Assembly: GCF_947504215.1 (NCBI RefSeq)
Contig: NZ_CANNGO010000001.1
Coordinates: 310,001-374,000 of the forward strand
Source of the DNA: an uncultured Ruegeria sp.
GTDB taxonomy: Bacteria; Pseudomonadota; Alphaproteobacteria; Rhodobacterales; Rhodobacteraceae
Direction: 5' to 3'
Length of the DNA: 64,000 bases
The notes beneath the pieces are model-generated. The model did no database searches. It was not told the DNA's origin and saw nothing but the letters and a program-made list of their open reading frames with translations. Positions 36,256-45,526 of this stretch are shown one piece after another. The stretch's first letter is position 1. Every line of letters begins with the position of its first letter. Both the position numbers and the translations under genes were made by a program.

Positions 36256-36335
36256 GGGTCAAACCTGACAGAAACGGAAACGCGCGCCAAGGGGATGACG
36301 CGCGGTTGTCCACAAAGAAATGACGTCGTTGTGGA

Positions 36336-36632
36336 TTACTGCTGCAGACACAACTCCAACCAAGCCGCACCCAGATCTTTTTTGCGCACATCGCGCATCT
36401 TTTGTTCGTAGACCCAGGGCGTGATCAACGGAACAGCGGCATTGTAGCTCTCGGGCCATGTCGGCTCCGTATCAGAAACCGCCTTTGGCACGTCGCGTTC
36501 TTTGACTCTGTCCAGCCGTGCTTGCTGAACTGCGGCGACCACGTCAGCCTGATACTGGCAGCTTTGTTCCTTAGTCTCGGCGGCAGCCAGAGGGGTGGCC
36601 AGCACGGCGGCAGCGATGGCAATACGCAACAT
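36336..36632 (-). CDS. Small secreted hypothetical protein
   Basis: 98 residues from ATG 36632. A signal peptide (MLRIAIAAAVLATPLAAA, cleavage near residue 18) precedes a helical, charged mature part with two cysteines (KEQSCQYQADVV and WLELCLQQ). Family unknown to me. A longer frame to 36929 would extend through the intergenic region into gdhA and lacks protein character. Confidence 0.7.
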   Translation of the reverse strand: MLRIAIAAAVLATPLAAAETKEQSCQYQADVVAAVQQARLDRVKERDVPKAVSDTEPTWPESYNAAVPLITPWVYEQKMRDVRKKDLGAAWLELCLQQ

Positions 36633-36756
36633 TGGGATCTCCCGGAATCGTTTCTTGGCACAGCTTACCCGGGCAAGGCGTGGCCTTCCATCGTCCTTTT
36701 TACGAGACGGCAAAGGTTGGGCAATCCAGCATAGCGGGAATGCCCAACTTAAAAGC

Positions 36757-38187
36757 TCAAAGCCCTTTGGCGCGGTAGCTGCTTGAGACCCGATCAATCG
36801 CCACGATATACGCTGCAGTTCGCAGATCCTCAACGTCGTCACGGCTATGCCAAACTTCGCGCATCGACTGGTATGCAATGCGCATGGTGTCATCCAGGCC
36901 AGAGCGGACCAGTTCAAGCTCATCAGCACCTTTTAGGTACTTCGACTTGAAGTTTGGTGACATTGTCCAGGCATCTCCAAGGTAGCGGTCCAACCGCTCC
37001 AATTCACTGACGATCAGTTCATGCCGAGCTTCTTCCTGACGGCGCTGCATGCGGCCAAACCGGATATGGCTAAGGTTTTTGACCCATTCAAAGTACGACA
37101 CGGTCACACCGCCGGCATTGGCATACATATCCGGAATGATAACCGTGCCTTTTTTCCGAAGCACTTCATCAGCACCCGCCGTCACCGGGCCGTTCGCTGC
37201 CTCAATGATCAGAGGTGCCTTTATGCGATCCGCGTTATCCAGGTTGATCACGCCCTCCAAAGCAGCTGGGATCAAGATGTCGCACTCTTCCTCCAACACT
37301 GCGGCTCCCTCGGCGGAATGCGTCGCATCCGGGTAGTCACTGACGCCACCATGTTTGACGATCCACTGCCGCACCGCTTCGACATCAATGCCTTCGGGAT
37401 TATACAGCGCGCCATCCCATTCGATGATGCCAACGATGATCGCGCCGTCTTCTTCACTCAGGAATTTGGCGGCGTGATACCCCACGTTGCCAAGACCCTG
37501 AACGACAATGCGCTTGCCATCCAGCTTACCGGACAGGCCAGCCTTGGCGATATCTTCCGGGTGACGGAAGAACTCGCGCAGCGCATATTGGACTCCACGC
37601 CCGGTTGCCTCGACCCGCCCTGCGATGCCACCTGCATTCAATGGCTTGCCCGTTACGCAAGCACGGGCATTGATATCGGTCGTGTTCATCCGTGCGTATT
37701 GGTCTGCCATCCAGGCCATTTCACGCTCACCCGTACCCATGTCTGGAGCTGGGACGTTTTGCGACGGGTTGATCAGGTCACGCTTCGCGAGTTCATAGGC
37801 AAAGCGCCGGGTGATCTGCTCCAATTCGTGTTCTTCGTATTGCCGGGGGTCAATGCAGAGCCCACCTTTCGACCCCCCGAACGGAGTTTCAACCAAAGCG
37901 CATTTATAAGTCATCAACGCAGCAAGCGCTTCAACTTCGTCCTGGTTCACGGCCATTGCATAGCGAATACCGCCCTTGACCGGCTCCATATGTTCAGAGT
38001 GGACAGATCGATAACCAGTGAACGTGTGGATCTCACCGCGCAGGCGGACACCAAAACGAACAGTGTAAGTGGCGTTGCAGACTCGGATTTTTTGTTCCAG
38101 CCCAGGCGGCAAATCCATCAGGGACGCCGCCCTGTTGAACATCAGATCAACACTTTCACGAAAGCTAGGTTCTTTAGTGCCGGTCAT
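36757..38187 (-). CDS. gdhA: Glutamate dehydrogenase (Glu/Leu/Phe/Val family)
   Basis: 476 residues from ATG 38187, which has a GGAGGA ribosome site; the frame extends 9 codons upstream. The substrate domain has PVKGGIRYAMAVNQDEVEAL and CALVETPFGGSKGGL (catalytic Lys), then PDMGTGEREMAWM. The Rossmann domain has RIVVQGLGNVGYHAAKFL and a long C-terminal helix. It interconverts glutamate and 2-oxoglutarate with ammonia. Coenzyme preference cannot be set from reading alone. The upstream region contains a TGACAAATGTCA palindrome. Confidence 0.92.
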   Translation of the reverse strand: MTGTKEPSFRESVDLMFNRAASLMDLPPGLEQKIRVCNATYTVRFGVRLRGEIHTFTGYRSVHSEHMEPVKGGIRYAMAVNQDEVEALAALMTYKCALVETPFGGSKGGLCIDPRQYEEHELEQITRRFAYELAKRDLINPSQNVPAPDMGTGEREMAWMADQYARMNTTDINARACVTGKPLNAGGIAGRVEATGRGVQYALREFFRHPEDIAKAGLSGKLDGKRIVVQGLGNVGYHAAKFLSEEDGAIIVGIIEWDGALYNPEGIDVEAVRQWIVKHGGVSDYPDATHSAEGAAVLEEECDILIPAALEGVINLDNADRIKAPLIIEAANGPVTAGADEVLRKKGTVIIPDMYANAGGVTVSYFEWVKNLSHIRFGRMQRRQEEARHELIVSELERLDRYLGDAWTMSPNFKSKYLKGADELELVRSGLDDTMRIAYQSMREVWHSRDDVEDLRTAAYIVAIDRVSSSYRAKGL

Positions 38188-38513
38188 AAAATCCTCCGTG
38201 CCGGTAACTGACAAATGTCATGACGTTTTGTCGCACCACTGAACAAATGCTGCAATCTTCAAATGTACATTTTTTAATCATTTTATGAACGAGGTCTTAC
38301 CAAAATCATCCCTGAGTCGTTTTTTACTCGCCCGACGGGCATTGTTCCCGGAGGCGAAACAAACCCAATCCTCCACCAAGAACTACGGCCAATTTTCATT
38401 CAATAATAGCACCATAGTGGCGACACTGCCCAAATCTTGCCACGATCAAAGTCTAAATAGTTAAACTTGCCAAGAACTGGGATCAGTGCGCCTGACCGGT
38501 AGAGGGACAAGTT
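38188..38513. other. AT-rich intergenic region between gdhA and tadG
   Basis: About 325 bp, noticeably richer in A and T than its surroundings. It holds divergent promoters. TGACAAATGTCA (about 38207-38218) is a perfect palindrome close to the gdhA start and may be an operator. TTGCCA (38437-38442) with TTAAAC (38461-38466) is a possible promoter for tadG. No open frame of substance. Confidence 0.45.
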
Positions 38514-40394
38514 ATGAAAAATTTCGTTTGTAAGTTAAAATTGACAAAAACTAAGCAAGCGGACAGCTGTCGGCCCATATCGGACTCCTTCGTGAAATCC
38601 GAAGAAGGTCTTATGACTATCCTGGTTCTTTTTCTGATCATGATCATCTTCACTGTAGGCGGATTTGCCGTCGATATCATGCGCTTCGATCATGAGCGCG
38701 CCAGACTTCAGTATTCTCTCGACCGGGCCGTTCTGGCAGCCGCCGACCTCGAACAGGATCTTTGCCCCGCGGTTGTGATAAGAGATTATCTCGAGAAGGA
38801 GGGGCTGGCTGACTATCTGGTCGGAGAACCAATCGTTACTCCGGACCTCTGCGGCTCGCAGGCCGTCACCGTCCAAGGCTACCGTCGTGTTGAAGCAAGC
38901 GCCAAAATGGACGTGAAGATGCACTTCATGCAGTGGTGGGAAGTTGACTCGATCGCAACCTCGGTGGTCAGCGTCGCGGAAGAAGCTATTGGTAACGTTG
39001 AGATTTCAATGGTTCTCGACGTGTCCGGATCGATGAACAGCAACAACCGCCTGACCACACTCAAATTGGCAGCTCAGAATTTCGTGCAAGAGATGGTCGA
39101 CAAAACCGAAGACGGCAAGCTGTCTATCTCGATCGTCCCTTACGCCACGCAAGTGTCTTTGCCAGACACGCTGATGGCCGAATTGCCCACGACAGGCACA
39201 AACCCTCATGCAAACTGCATAAACTTCGAGGACACTGAGTTTTCGACAAGCAGTTTTGATCGGAACTTGATCCGCGAACGGACGTTGCATTTCACCCATT
39301 GGGGCGACTATGACCGGCGTCCCGACAACACTCTTGTTTATAGTGAAATTTGCGAGAGTGATACGAATCGTGAGGTTATGGTTCACCAAAAAGACGCCAA
39401 CATTCTAAAGCAGAAGATTGCTGATTTCCAAGCTGGCGGAAACACTTCTATCGACTTGGGTGTCAAGTGGGGGCTTACCCTGCTGGACGAAAGCTTTAGA
39501 CCCGTCGTCGCCTCGCTCGCTGCAAAAGGCGATGTACCTGCCGAGTTCGCGACACGCCCTTCTAACGTTGCAAGCGGCGACACCATGAAAGTCATGGTTC
39601 TTATGACAGATGGCGCCAACACCTCGCAGTACTGGGTAAATGATCCTCACCGTGCTGGTAAGTCCGGTATCTGGTGGAATGACGACGAAGGCGTGGATGG
39701 CGAGTATGTTTCATACGCCCAACTTGTAGATGGTAAAATCTACACTGGAAATAACGCCCGGTACTACTGGCCCAATGTTGATATTTGGGAGTGGGATAGT
39801 GATCTCAACTTCTATTGGGCGCGCGATCAACTTCAACCCGCAGGGTATGGCAGCACTTTTGTTGATCCGAGCACTATGACTGTTATCGAAGAAGCAGATG
39901 CTGAAGTGTCAACCGACGGCTACGAACGAGGTTTCATTCAGTACCGCTGCCTTTCATTTACCGACGGGATTTGCAGCGCATTCGACTATAGTACGTCCCG
40001 CCTTGTTAAATATGCTGACATGACGCCACCGGTTACGCCATCCGAGCACCTCACGTGGCCGAGCCTTTGGGAAAGCACCACCCGATACCAAATCTATGAA
40101 GATTTCCGCGATTATTATGGTTCGACCTTCGCATACAACTGGTACTACGATGCCGTATCCTCAAGCGGGCGCTCGACCAAAGACCCGCGCGTTACCGCCA
40201 TGTGCGCCTACGCGAGGGACGTGAAGAAGGTCGTGATCTTTACGATTGCTCTGGAAGCACCGAGCGCTGGCAAGGCAATCCTTAAGACGTGCAAAAGTGA
40301 TGATGGCGCCTACTATGAAGCGACCGTGGGCAACCTTCCGGATGTCTTTGCGTCGATCGGTTCAAGCATCCGCAACCTGAGGCTGACCCAATGA
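38514..40394 (+). CDS. TadG-like pilus-associated protein with von Willebrand A domain
   Basis: 626 residues. One hydrophobic helix near the N-terminus (about 33-55: LMTILVLFLIMIIFTVGGFA) anchors it. A VWA domain begins near residue 160 with MIDAS motif DVSGSMNS and continues to VMVLMTDGAN, interrupted by a Trp/Tyr/Asp-rich insert (about 375-500, with WWNDDEGVDGEY). Such TadG-type proteins are pseudopilin-like partners of Flp pili or secreted adhesins. It overlaps the next gene by 4 bp (ATGA). No tadABC, rcpA or flp genes are in the window. Confidence 0.85.
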   Translation: MKNFVCKLKLTKTKQADSCRPISDSFVKSEEGLMTILVLFLIMIIFTVGGFAVDIMRFDHERARLQYSLDRAVLAAADLEQDLCPAVVIRDYLEKEGLADYLVGEPIVTPDLCGSQAVTVQGYRRVEASAKMDVKMHFMQWWEVDSIATSVVSVAEEAIGNVEISMVLDVSGSMNSNNRLTTLKLAAQNFVQEMVDKTEDGKLSISIVPYATQVSLPDTLMAELPTTGTNPHANCINFEDTEFSTSSFDRNLIRERTLHFTHWGDYDRRPDNTLVYSEICESDTNREVMVHQKDANILKQKIADFQAGGNTSIDLGVKWGLTLLDESFRPVVASLAAKGDVPAEFATRPSNVASGDTMKVMVLMTDGANTSQYWVNDPHRAGKSGIWWNDDEGVDGEYVSYAQLVDGKIYTGNNARYYWPNVDIWEWDSDLNFYWARDQLQPAGYGSTFVDPSTMTVIEEADAEVSTDGYERGFIQYRCLSFTDGICSAFDYSTSRLVKYADMTPPVTPSEHLTWPSLWESTTRYQIYEDFRDYYGSTFAYNWYYDAVSSSGRSTKDPRVTAMCAYARDVKKVVIFTIALEAPSAGKAILKTCKSDDGAYYEATVGNLPDVFASIGSSIRNLRLTQ

Positions 40395-40960
40395 TGAAAC
40401 GCTTGACCAAAAAGTTACGCCTGTTTCGTCGCGACGAAGAAGGCATGGCAACCATTGAATTCATAATGTGGTTCCCGATTTTCATGATGACCACCTACTC
40501 AGGCGTCGAGTTGGGCATTGTCGCCTATAACCATGCGAACCTGGAGCGCGCGCTTGATGAAACGATCCAGGATGTTCGGATGAACCACATCGCGAAGTAT
40601 GACGCGAGTGACGGCGCGATTTGGACGCACACGCTTCTCAAGCAGATCATTTGCGACAAAGCTGGGGCGCTTCCGGATTGCAACGACAATCTGGCTCTGG
40701 AGATGAAGTCGATTGATCCCCGATCCAACAATCCTGTGTTGAACGCCAATCCATTTTGTGTCGATACCCCGGAAGACGTGCGGGGCAAAGACGATCAGAT
40801 ATTCACTCCAGGAAGCTCTAATGAGTTGATGATCATCCGAGCCTGCATCGAAATCTATCCGCTTTTCAATGGCACTACGCTTGGGAAACTGGCGGCCCGG
40901 GATCCCGATGGCCAGTATGAACTGCATGCAACAACGGTGTTTGTCCATGAACCGGCTTAA
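40391..40960 (+). CDS. TadE-like pseudopilin, copy 1
   Basis: 189 residues. After a basic leader (MMKRLTKKLRLFRRDEEG) comes MATIEFIMWFPIFMMT, so Gly18 followed by Glu at +5 fits prepilin peptidase (TadV-type) cleavage. A single N-terminal helix is followed by a periplasmic domain with four or more cysteines (IICDKAG, LPDCNDN, PFCVDTP, RACIEIYP). It overlaps both flanking genes, which argues for one tightly coupled operon. Confidence 0.85.
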   Translation: MMKRLTKKLRLFRRDEEGMATIEFIMWFPIFMMTTYSGVELGIVAYNHANLERALDETIQDVRMNHIAKYDASDGAIWTHTLLKQIICDKAGALPDCNDNLALEMKSIDPRSNNPVLNANPFCVDTPEDVRGKDDQIFTPGSSNELMIIRACIEIYPLFNGTTLGKLAARDPDGQYELHATTVFVHEPA

Positions 40961-41534
40961 GCGCATACCTTTCACATCTTCTTCAGGGTTTTTCGGTCGA
41001 TTTTTCCGAAAGCAAGACGGCGTTGTGAGCATTGAGGCCATTATGGTTTTTCCGTTGCTCTTCTGGTCCATGTGGACGTCGTACACGTATTTTGACGGCT
41101 ATCGTCAGAGTGCGCGAAACCTGAAGGCGGCCTATGCCATCGCGGATATCCTTTCCCGCGAGAAAAACGAAGTGAATGCCCAGTATATAACCACGATGTA
41201 TGATCTGCAAAAGTTCATGATTGCAGATCGGTCGGCGGTTTCAATGCGCGTTTCGTTTGTAAGGTGGGATCAGCCCGATGAACGTCACTATGTCTTGTGG
41301 TCGTGTGAGCGCGGAGAAAACTACGAAGAACTAACCGATGCGACCGTTCTGGACTACAAAGATCGTATTCCGGTTATGGCTGACAACGCGACAATGATCT
41401 TGGTGGAAACCACAGACCACTACACGCGTCCGTTCAAGATTGGTTTTGGCGACAACGAGTTTTCGATTGAAAAATTCATCTTCACCCAGCCGCGCGGATA
41501 TCACCAAATCGCTGAGGCACCTGCGGGCTGCTAG
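40947..41534 (+). CDS. TadE-like pseudopilin, copy 2
   Basis: 195 residues from ATG 40947, overlapping copy 1 by 14 bp; a frame extending back to 40869 lies inside copy 1. The leader ends FFRKQDG and is followed by VVSIEAIMVFPLLFW, again Gly with Glu at +5. The periplasmic domain differs from copy 1. The TAG at the end overlaps the convergent gene by 4 bp. Confidence 0.82.
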   Translation: MNRLKRIPFTSSSGFFGRFFRKQDGVVSIEAIMVFPLLFWSMWTSYTYFDGYRQSARNLKAAYAIADILSREKNEVNAQYITTMYDLQKFMIADRSAVSMRVSFVRWDQPDERHYVLWSCERGENYEELTDATVLDYKDRIPVMADNATMILVETTDHYTRPFKIGFGDNEFSIEKFIFTQPRGYHQIAEAPAGC

Positions 41535-42007
41535 CCCCCTGCCCGCTCGACCAGCATCGCAGTCAGCATTTCTGACATGAACTTGGCTTCTGAGGCGGCT
41601 GTAACACCGCCCACGCCAATGCGATGACCCATCCGCCACCACAAGCCCGGAGCCCACGTGTTTGGGCCCTTGGTTCGAGTGCGAACCAGAAATCCGTTTG
41701 ACGGTTTGAAGGCAAAAACACCACGATCAACGGATTCAATATCGGCAACCTCGGCAATTACACACCCGGTGGCGGTGCGCAATTCCGAACGCGTCAGTTC
41801 GATGCGATCAAGCGTCGACTGCCACATACGAAGCGCCAACCACAGCGTGGCGGCACCAACGCCCAAAAGAAAGACCTGCCAAACCAGTTCGGGCGGTGAG
41901 GCAAGTGCGACGTAAATCACCAAGGCACCAACAGTGGTCAGCATTCCGACCCCAGCCCATCGTCTGGGCGATGACGCCTGGACCGTCGCCAGCACTTCGT
42001 CTTGCAT
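41531..42007 (-). CDS. Membrane protein with two helices, unknown function
   Basis: 158 residues. Two hydrophobic helices (about 20-37 and 41-60) are followed by a soluble domain of PH-like or DUF-type character (RIELTRSELRTATGCVIAEV, GVFAFKPSNGFLVRTRTKG) and a C-terminal helix. I do not recognise a named family with confidence. It has an in-frame ATG with a GGAGGC ribosome site at 42008-42018. Confidence 0.75.
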   Translation of the reverse strand: MQDEVLATVQASSPRRWAGVGMLTTVGALVIYVALASPPELVWQVFLLGVGAATLWLALRMWQSTLDRIELTRSELRTATGCVIAEVADIESVDRGVFAFKPSNGFLVRTRTKGPNTWAPGLWWRMGHRIGVGGVTAASEAKFMSEMLTAMLVERAGG

Positions 42008-42164
42008 TGATGCCTCCTGTTTGCCTGGCCTTCACCTAACTGCTTTTTTTCGTGAACAACAGGCCCCATAAACCCTGACAATTTTGCACAGGCATGGTGT
42101 GTCTCCGCAAATTGACCGTGATGACAAAGAGAATAAGTGCAGGTCAAACAAATAGGAGGCCGAC

Positions 42165-43076
42165 ATGTCCTTACGACCCACATTGGAAACCCGACGCGCC
42201 GTACCCACGATGGAGGGAGCTGGCGTAAAACTACATCGCGCATTTGGGTTTCAGGATCCGTCGGAACTTGATCCATTTCTTCTATTTGATGACTTCCGCA
42301 ATGAACGGCCACAAGACTACCAAGCTGGTTTTCCCTGGCATCCACACCGGGGTATCGAGACGATTACCTATGTATTGTCCGGCACGGTCGAGCATTCAGA
42401 TTCGCTGGGCAACAGCGGCACGCTGGGCGCTGGAGATGTGCAATGGATGACAGCCGGGTCGGGCATTCTGCATCAGGAAATGCCCCACGGAAACACCTCC
42501 GGCCAGATGCATGGATTTCAGCTATGGGGCAACCTGCCCTCGGATCAGAAAATGACGGCGCCAAGGTATCAGGATGTGCAAGGCAAGGACATCCCCGAGA
42601 TCACGGACGACGATGGAACAACCGTGCGGGTGATAGTGGGAGAGTTCTGGGGGAAAACCGGGCCGGTCGATGGTATCGCCGCGGATCCTCAATACCTGGA
42701 CATTCACATCCCGGCGGGCGTCAAGAAAACCTTTCGCATCGATACCTATCGCCGCGCCTTCGCATATGTGTTCCAGGGTCAGGCCGCCTTTGCCGATGCC
42801 TCTCAGCCCTCTGGGGTTTTGTTGGAAAAAGAGGTTGCCGGGCAAGAGGTCAACATCCGCGACATGTCAGGAGACAGAACGCTAGTCCGCTTTGGCACCG
42901 GGGATGAGATTACCGTTCAGGCCGGCCCGGAGGGCACGCGCTTTTTGTTGATCTCTGGCGCTCCGATTGATGAGCCGGTCGCCTGGCACGGCCCAATCGT
43001 CATGAATACCCAAGCGGAACTGGAACAAGCGTTTCGGGAACTGCGCAATGGATCTTTTATTCGGCCAGCACACTGA
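42165..43076 (+). CDS. Pirin family protein
   Basis: 303 residues forming two cupin barrels. The N-terminal metal site is seen in FPWHPHRGIETITYVLSG (two His), then VQWMTAGSGILHQEMP (His and Glu). Some bacterial pirins oxidise quercetin or modulate metabolism, others have no known activity. It has an AGGAGG ribosome site. It ends 27 bp before the convergent TetR gene, which may or may not control it. Confidence 0.92.
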   Translation: MSLRPTLETRRAVPTMEGAGVKLHRAFGFQDPSELDPFLLFDDFRNERPQDYQAGFPWHPHRGIETITYVLSGTVEHSDSLGNSGTLGAGDVQWMTAGSGILHQEMPHGNTSGQMHGFQLWGNLPSDQKMTAPRYQDVQGKDIPEITDDDGTTVRVIVGEFWGKTGPVDGIAADPQYLDIHIPAGVKKTFRIDTYRRAFAYVFQGQAAFADASQPSGVLLEKEVAGQEVNIRDMSGDRTLVRFGTGDEITVQAGPEGTRFLLISGAPIDEPVAWHGPIVMNTQAELEQAFRELRNGSFIRPAH

Positions 43077-43103
43077 CGAAACAACGGCTTGATCCAAAGT
43101 GGA

Positions 43104-43691
43104 TCAGGCCGTCACTGACCGTCGCACCATATCCCAATAGGCTTGCTCGACCTCGTCCAGCGACAATCGTCCACCGGATCGGTACCAGGTCATCACGCCG
43201 TTCAGCATGGCGATCACCGCCAAAGTGGCGATCTTGGTATCTGCAATCGAAAACAGCCCGGATTGCTGCCCTTGGTGCAGAATGCCTTCAAGCTCGTTTT
43301 CGTACTTCCGGCGCAAATCCTCGATCTCGGCAAAATTGTCCGGAGTTAGATTGCGAAGCTCCATGTAGGCGATAAAAACTTCGTCTGGGCGTTCAAGATG
43401 AAAACGTATGTGAAACCCGACAAAACGGCGCAACGCATCCTGTGCATCACCGCCCTGCCCCAATGCGTCATAGGCCGCCAGCAATTCCCGCATGTGATCG
43501 CGCATCAACCGATACAACAGGCTCTGTTTGTCGGGTGTGTAATTGTACAGGGCACCTGCCTGCACACCTACGTCCTTCGCAATCTGGCGCATTGAGACCG
43601 CAGCATAGCCGTGACGCGCAAAAAGCCTGATAGCGGCTTCGCGAATTCGCGGGCCTGTTATGTCGGAATGTGAACCTTGGGTGCGTGCCAT
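43104..43691 (-). CDS. TetR-family transcriptional regulator
   Basis: 195 residues from ATG 43691. The N-terminal helix-turn-helix reads IREAAIRLFARHGYAAVSMR (first 20 of the motif), then QIAKDVGVQAGALYNYTPDK, typical of TetR. The C-terminal ligand domain resembles the group that regulates acyl-CoA catabolism genes (TetR_C_33 type), but the ligand is unknown. It is divergent from the lipoprotein gene; 101 bp separate the two starts. Confidence 0.88.
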   Translation of the reverse strand: MARTQGSHSDITGPRIREAAIRLFARHGYAAVSMRQIAKDVGVQAGALYNYTPDKQSLLYRLMRDHMRELLAAYDALGQGGDAQDALRRFVGFHIRFHLERPDEVFIAYMELRNLTPDNFAEIEDLRRKYENELEGILHQGQQSGLFSIADTKIATLAVIAMLNGVMTWYRSGGRLSLDEVEQAYWDMVRRSVTA

Positions 43692-43792
43692 TCGGTGACC
43701 GTATCTGAACACATGTTCAAATAGAACCCCGCTTGAACCAACCCTACAAAACGTGCATCACAGTTGGACGATGGACTTTGAAAGGGTTCACC

Positions 43793-44041
43793 ATGAAATC
43801 CCTGCCTCTTCTGGCCTTACTGCTGGTCTGCGCCGGATGCGCCGACATACCCGAGCTTGACGGCAGCGAACCGAAATCTTTGAAATCTGCCGCCTATCCG
43901 CGCCTTATTCCGTTGCAGGAGATTATTGAAACCCCCGCTGACCCGGTCAGCGAAGCCGCTGAGGTTGAACAGGATTTGACAGCCCGCAGCGAAGCGTTGG
44001 CAAAAAAGGCCCAAGCGCTGCAAAATGCACAAACCAATTAA
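43793..44041 (+). CDS. Small lipoprotein
   Basis: 82 residues from ATG 43793. The signal peptide ends in LLLVCAGC, a lipobox (cleavage before Cys18 approximately), so it is lipidated. The mature part is short, acidic then helical, with a coiled-coil-like tail (QDLTARSEALAKKAQALQNA). Function unknown. It is followed by hom after 127 bp. Confidence 0.75.
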   Translation: MKSLPLLALLLVCAGCADIPELDGSEPKSLKSAAYPRLIPLQEIIETPADPVSEAAEVEQDLTARSEALAKKAQALQNAQTN

Positions 44042-44168
44042 AGATCAGGGTTTCGAAGCCTCAACCGACCGGTGACGGATTGAACCCTTGCGCCGAACCG
44101 GCTAAGGCAGCGCTGAACGGACAACGCGTCCGAATTCAGAGAAATTCGAGCGGAAAGGAACCCACGGA

Positions 44169-45455
44169 ATGACACAGGCGCTGCGGCTAGGAATTGCGGG
44201 CTTGGGAACGGTCGGCGTGGGTGTCGTCAGGATCGTCCGACGCCAAGCAGCGCTGCTGCACGCCCGCACGGGCCGCCCGATTGAGATTGTGGCCGTTTCC
44301 GCGCGGGACCCGAACAAAGATCGCGGTGTCAGCTTGTCCGAATATGCATGGGAAACCGACCCAGTTGCTTTGGCAAACCGCGATGATATCGACGTGTTCG
44401 TCGAATTGATGGGGGGCGAAAACGGCCCCGCCAAAGCATCGGTCGAAGCAGCGTTGTCAAGCGGCAAGGATGTGGTAACCGCAAACAAGGCTTTGCTGGC
44501 GATCCACGGTCAGGATCTGGCGGAAAAGGCCGAAGCTTCAGGTCGCGTTATCCGGTTCGAAGCGGCGGTGGCCGGTGGTATCCCCGTAATCAAGGCGCTG
44601 ACCGAAGGGTTGGCCGGAAACGACATCACCCGCGTCATGGGCGTTATGAACGGCACGTGCAATTACATTCTGACCCGGATGCAAGCGCAGGAACTGGGCT
44701 ATAACGCGCTGTTCGACGAATGCGCGCAGCTGGGGTATCTCGAAGCGGATCCCAACCTTGATGTGGGCGGTATTGACGCTGCGCATAAGCTGGCACTTTT
44801 GTCGTCGATCGCCTTTGGCACAAAACCCAATTTTGACGGGATTGAGATCGAAGGCATCCAGCAGATCAGCTTGGATGACATCCATCAGGCGGCTGATATG
44901 GGTTATCGGATCAAGCTGTTGGGGGTTGCGCAGCGCACAGCGCGTGGCCTGGAACAACGGATGCAACCGTGTCTGGTGCCCAGCGACTCGCCCCTTGGGC
45001 AGCTTGAAGGCGGTACGAACATGGTCGTGATCGAAGGCGACGCGGTCGAGCAGGTGGTTCTACGCGGCCCTGGCGCTGGCGAAGGCCCGACCGCAAGCGC
45101 TGTGATGGGTGATGTGTGTGATCTGGCACGTGGCTTGCAGATTCCAACATTCGGGCGCCCTGCTGCGTCACTGGAAGAGGCGACGCCTGCGCGTACCGGC
45201 CTACCGGCCCCTTACTACCTGCGCCTCGCGTTGCTGGACAAGCCCGGGGCGCTGGCCAAGGTTGCCGCGATTCTGGGCGATGCGGGCGTGTCGATTGACC
45301 GAATGCGCCAATACGCACATTCCGAAAATACCGCCCCGGTATTGATTGTGACACACAAAACCACCCGAACCACACTGGATCACGCGCTTGAAGGCCTGCA
45401 CGCGACCGATGTGGTGTCGGGCGAACCCGTTGCACTTCGGATCGAACAGGTCTGA
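44169..45455 (+). CDS. hom: Homoserine dehydrogenase
   Basis: 428 residues. The NAD(P)-binding start reads LRLGIAGLGTVGVGVVRIV; the catalytic domain has AAVAGGIPVIKALTEGLAGN and MNGTCNYILTRMQ with GYLEADPNLDVGGIDAAHKL; a C-terminal ACT domain (about 345-420: YYLRLALLDKPGALAKVAAI) likely senses threonine. It reduces aspartate semialdehyde to homoserine on the way to threonine and methionine. It precedes glpX as in many Rhodobacterales. Confidence 0.96.
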   Translation: MTQALRLGIAGLGTVGVGVVRIVRRQAALLHARTGRPIEIVAVSARDPNKDRGVSLSEYAWETDPVALANRDDIDVFVELMGGENGPAKASVEAALSSGKDVVTANKALLAIHGQDLAEKAEASGRVIRFEAAVAGGIPVIKALTEGLAGNDITRVMGVMNGTCNYILTRMQAQELGYNALFDECAQLGYLEADPNLDVGGIDAAHKLALLSSIAFGTKPNFDGIEIEGIQQISLDDIHQAADMGYRIKLLGVAQRTARGLEQRMQPCLVPSDSPLGQLEGGTNMVVIEGDAVEQVVLRGPGAGEGPTASAVMGDVCDLARGLQIPTFGRPAASLEEATPARTGLPAPYYLRLALLDKPGALAKVAAILGDAGVSIDRMRQYAHSENTAPVLIVTHKTTRTTLDHALEGLHATDVVSGEPVALRIEQV

Positions 45456-45526
45456 CCCCTTGCAGCCTGCGCCATCTGCAGGCTATGCCAGACATAACGT
45501 CTTTGCTGACCAAAGGATTACATCGC

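Noticed and set aside
37021..38211. A 396-codon plus-strand frame opposite gdhA
   Set aside because: Shadow of a strongly coding gene; composition and lack of motifs do not support a protein.
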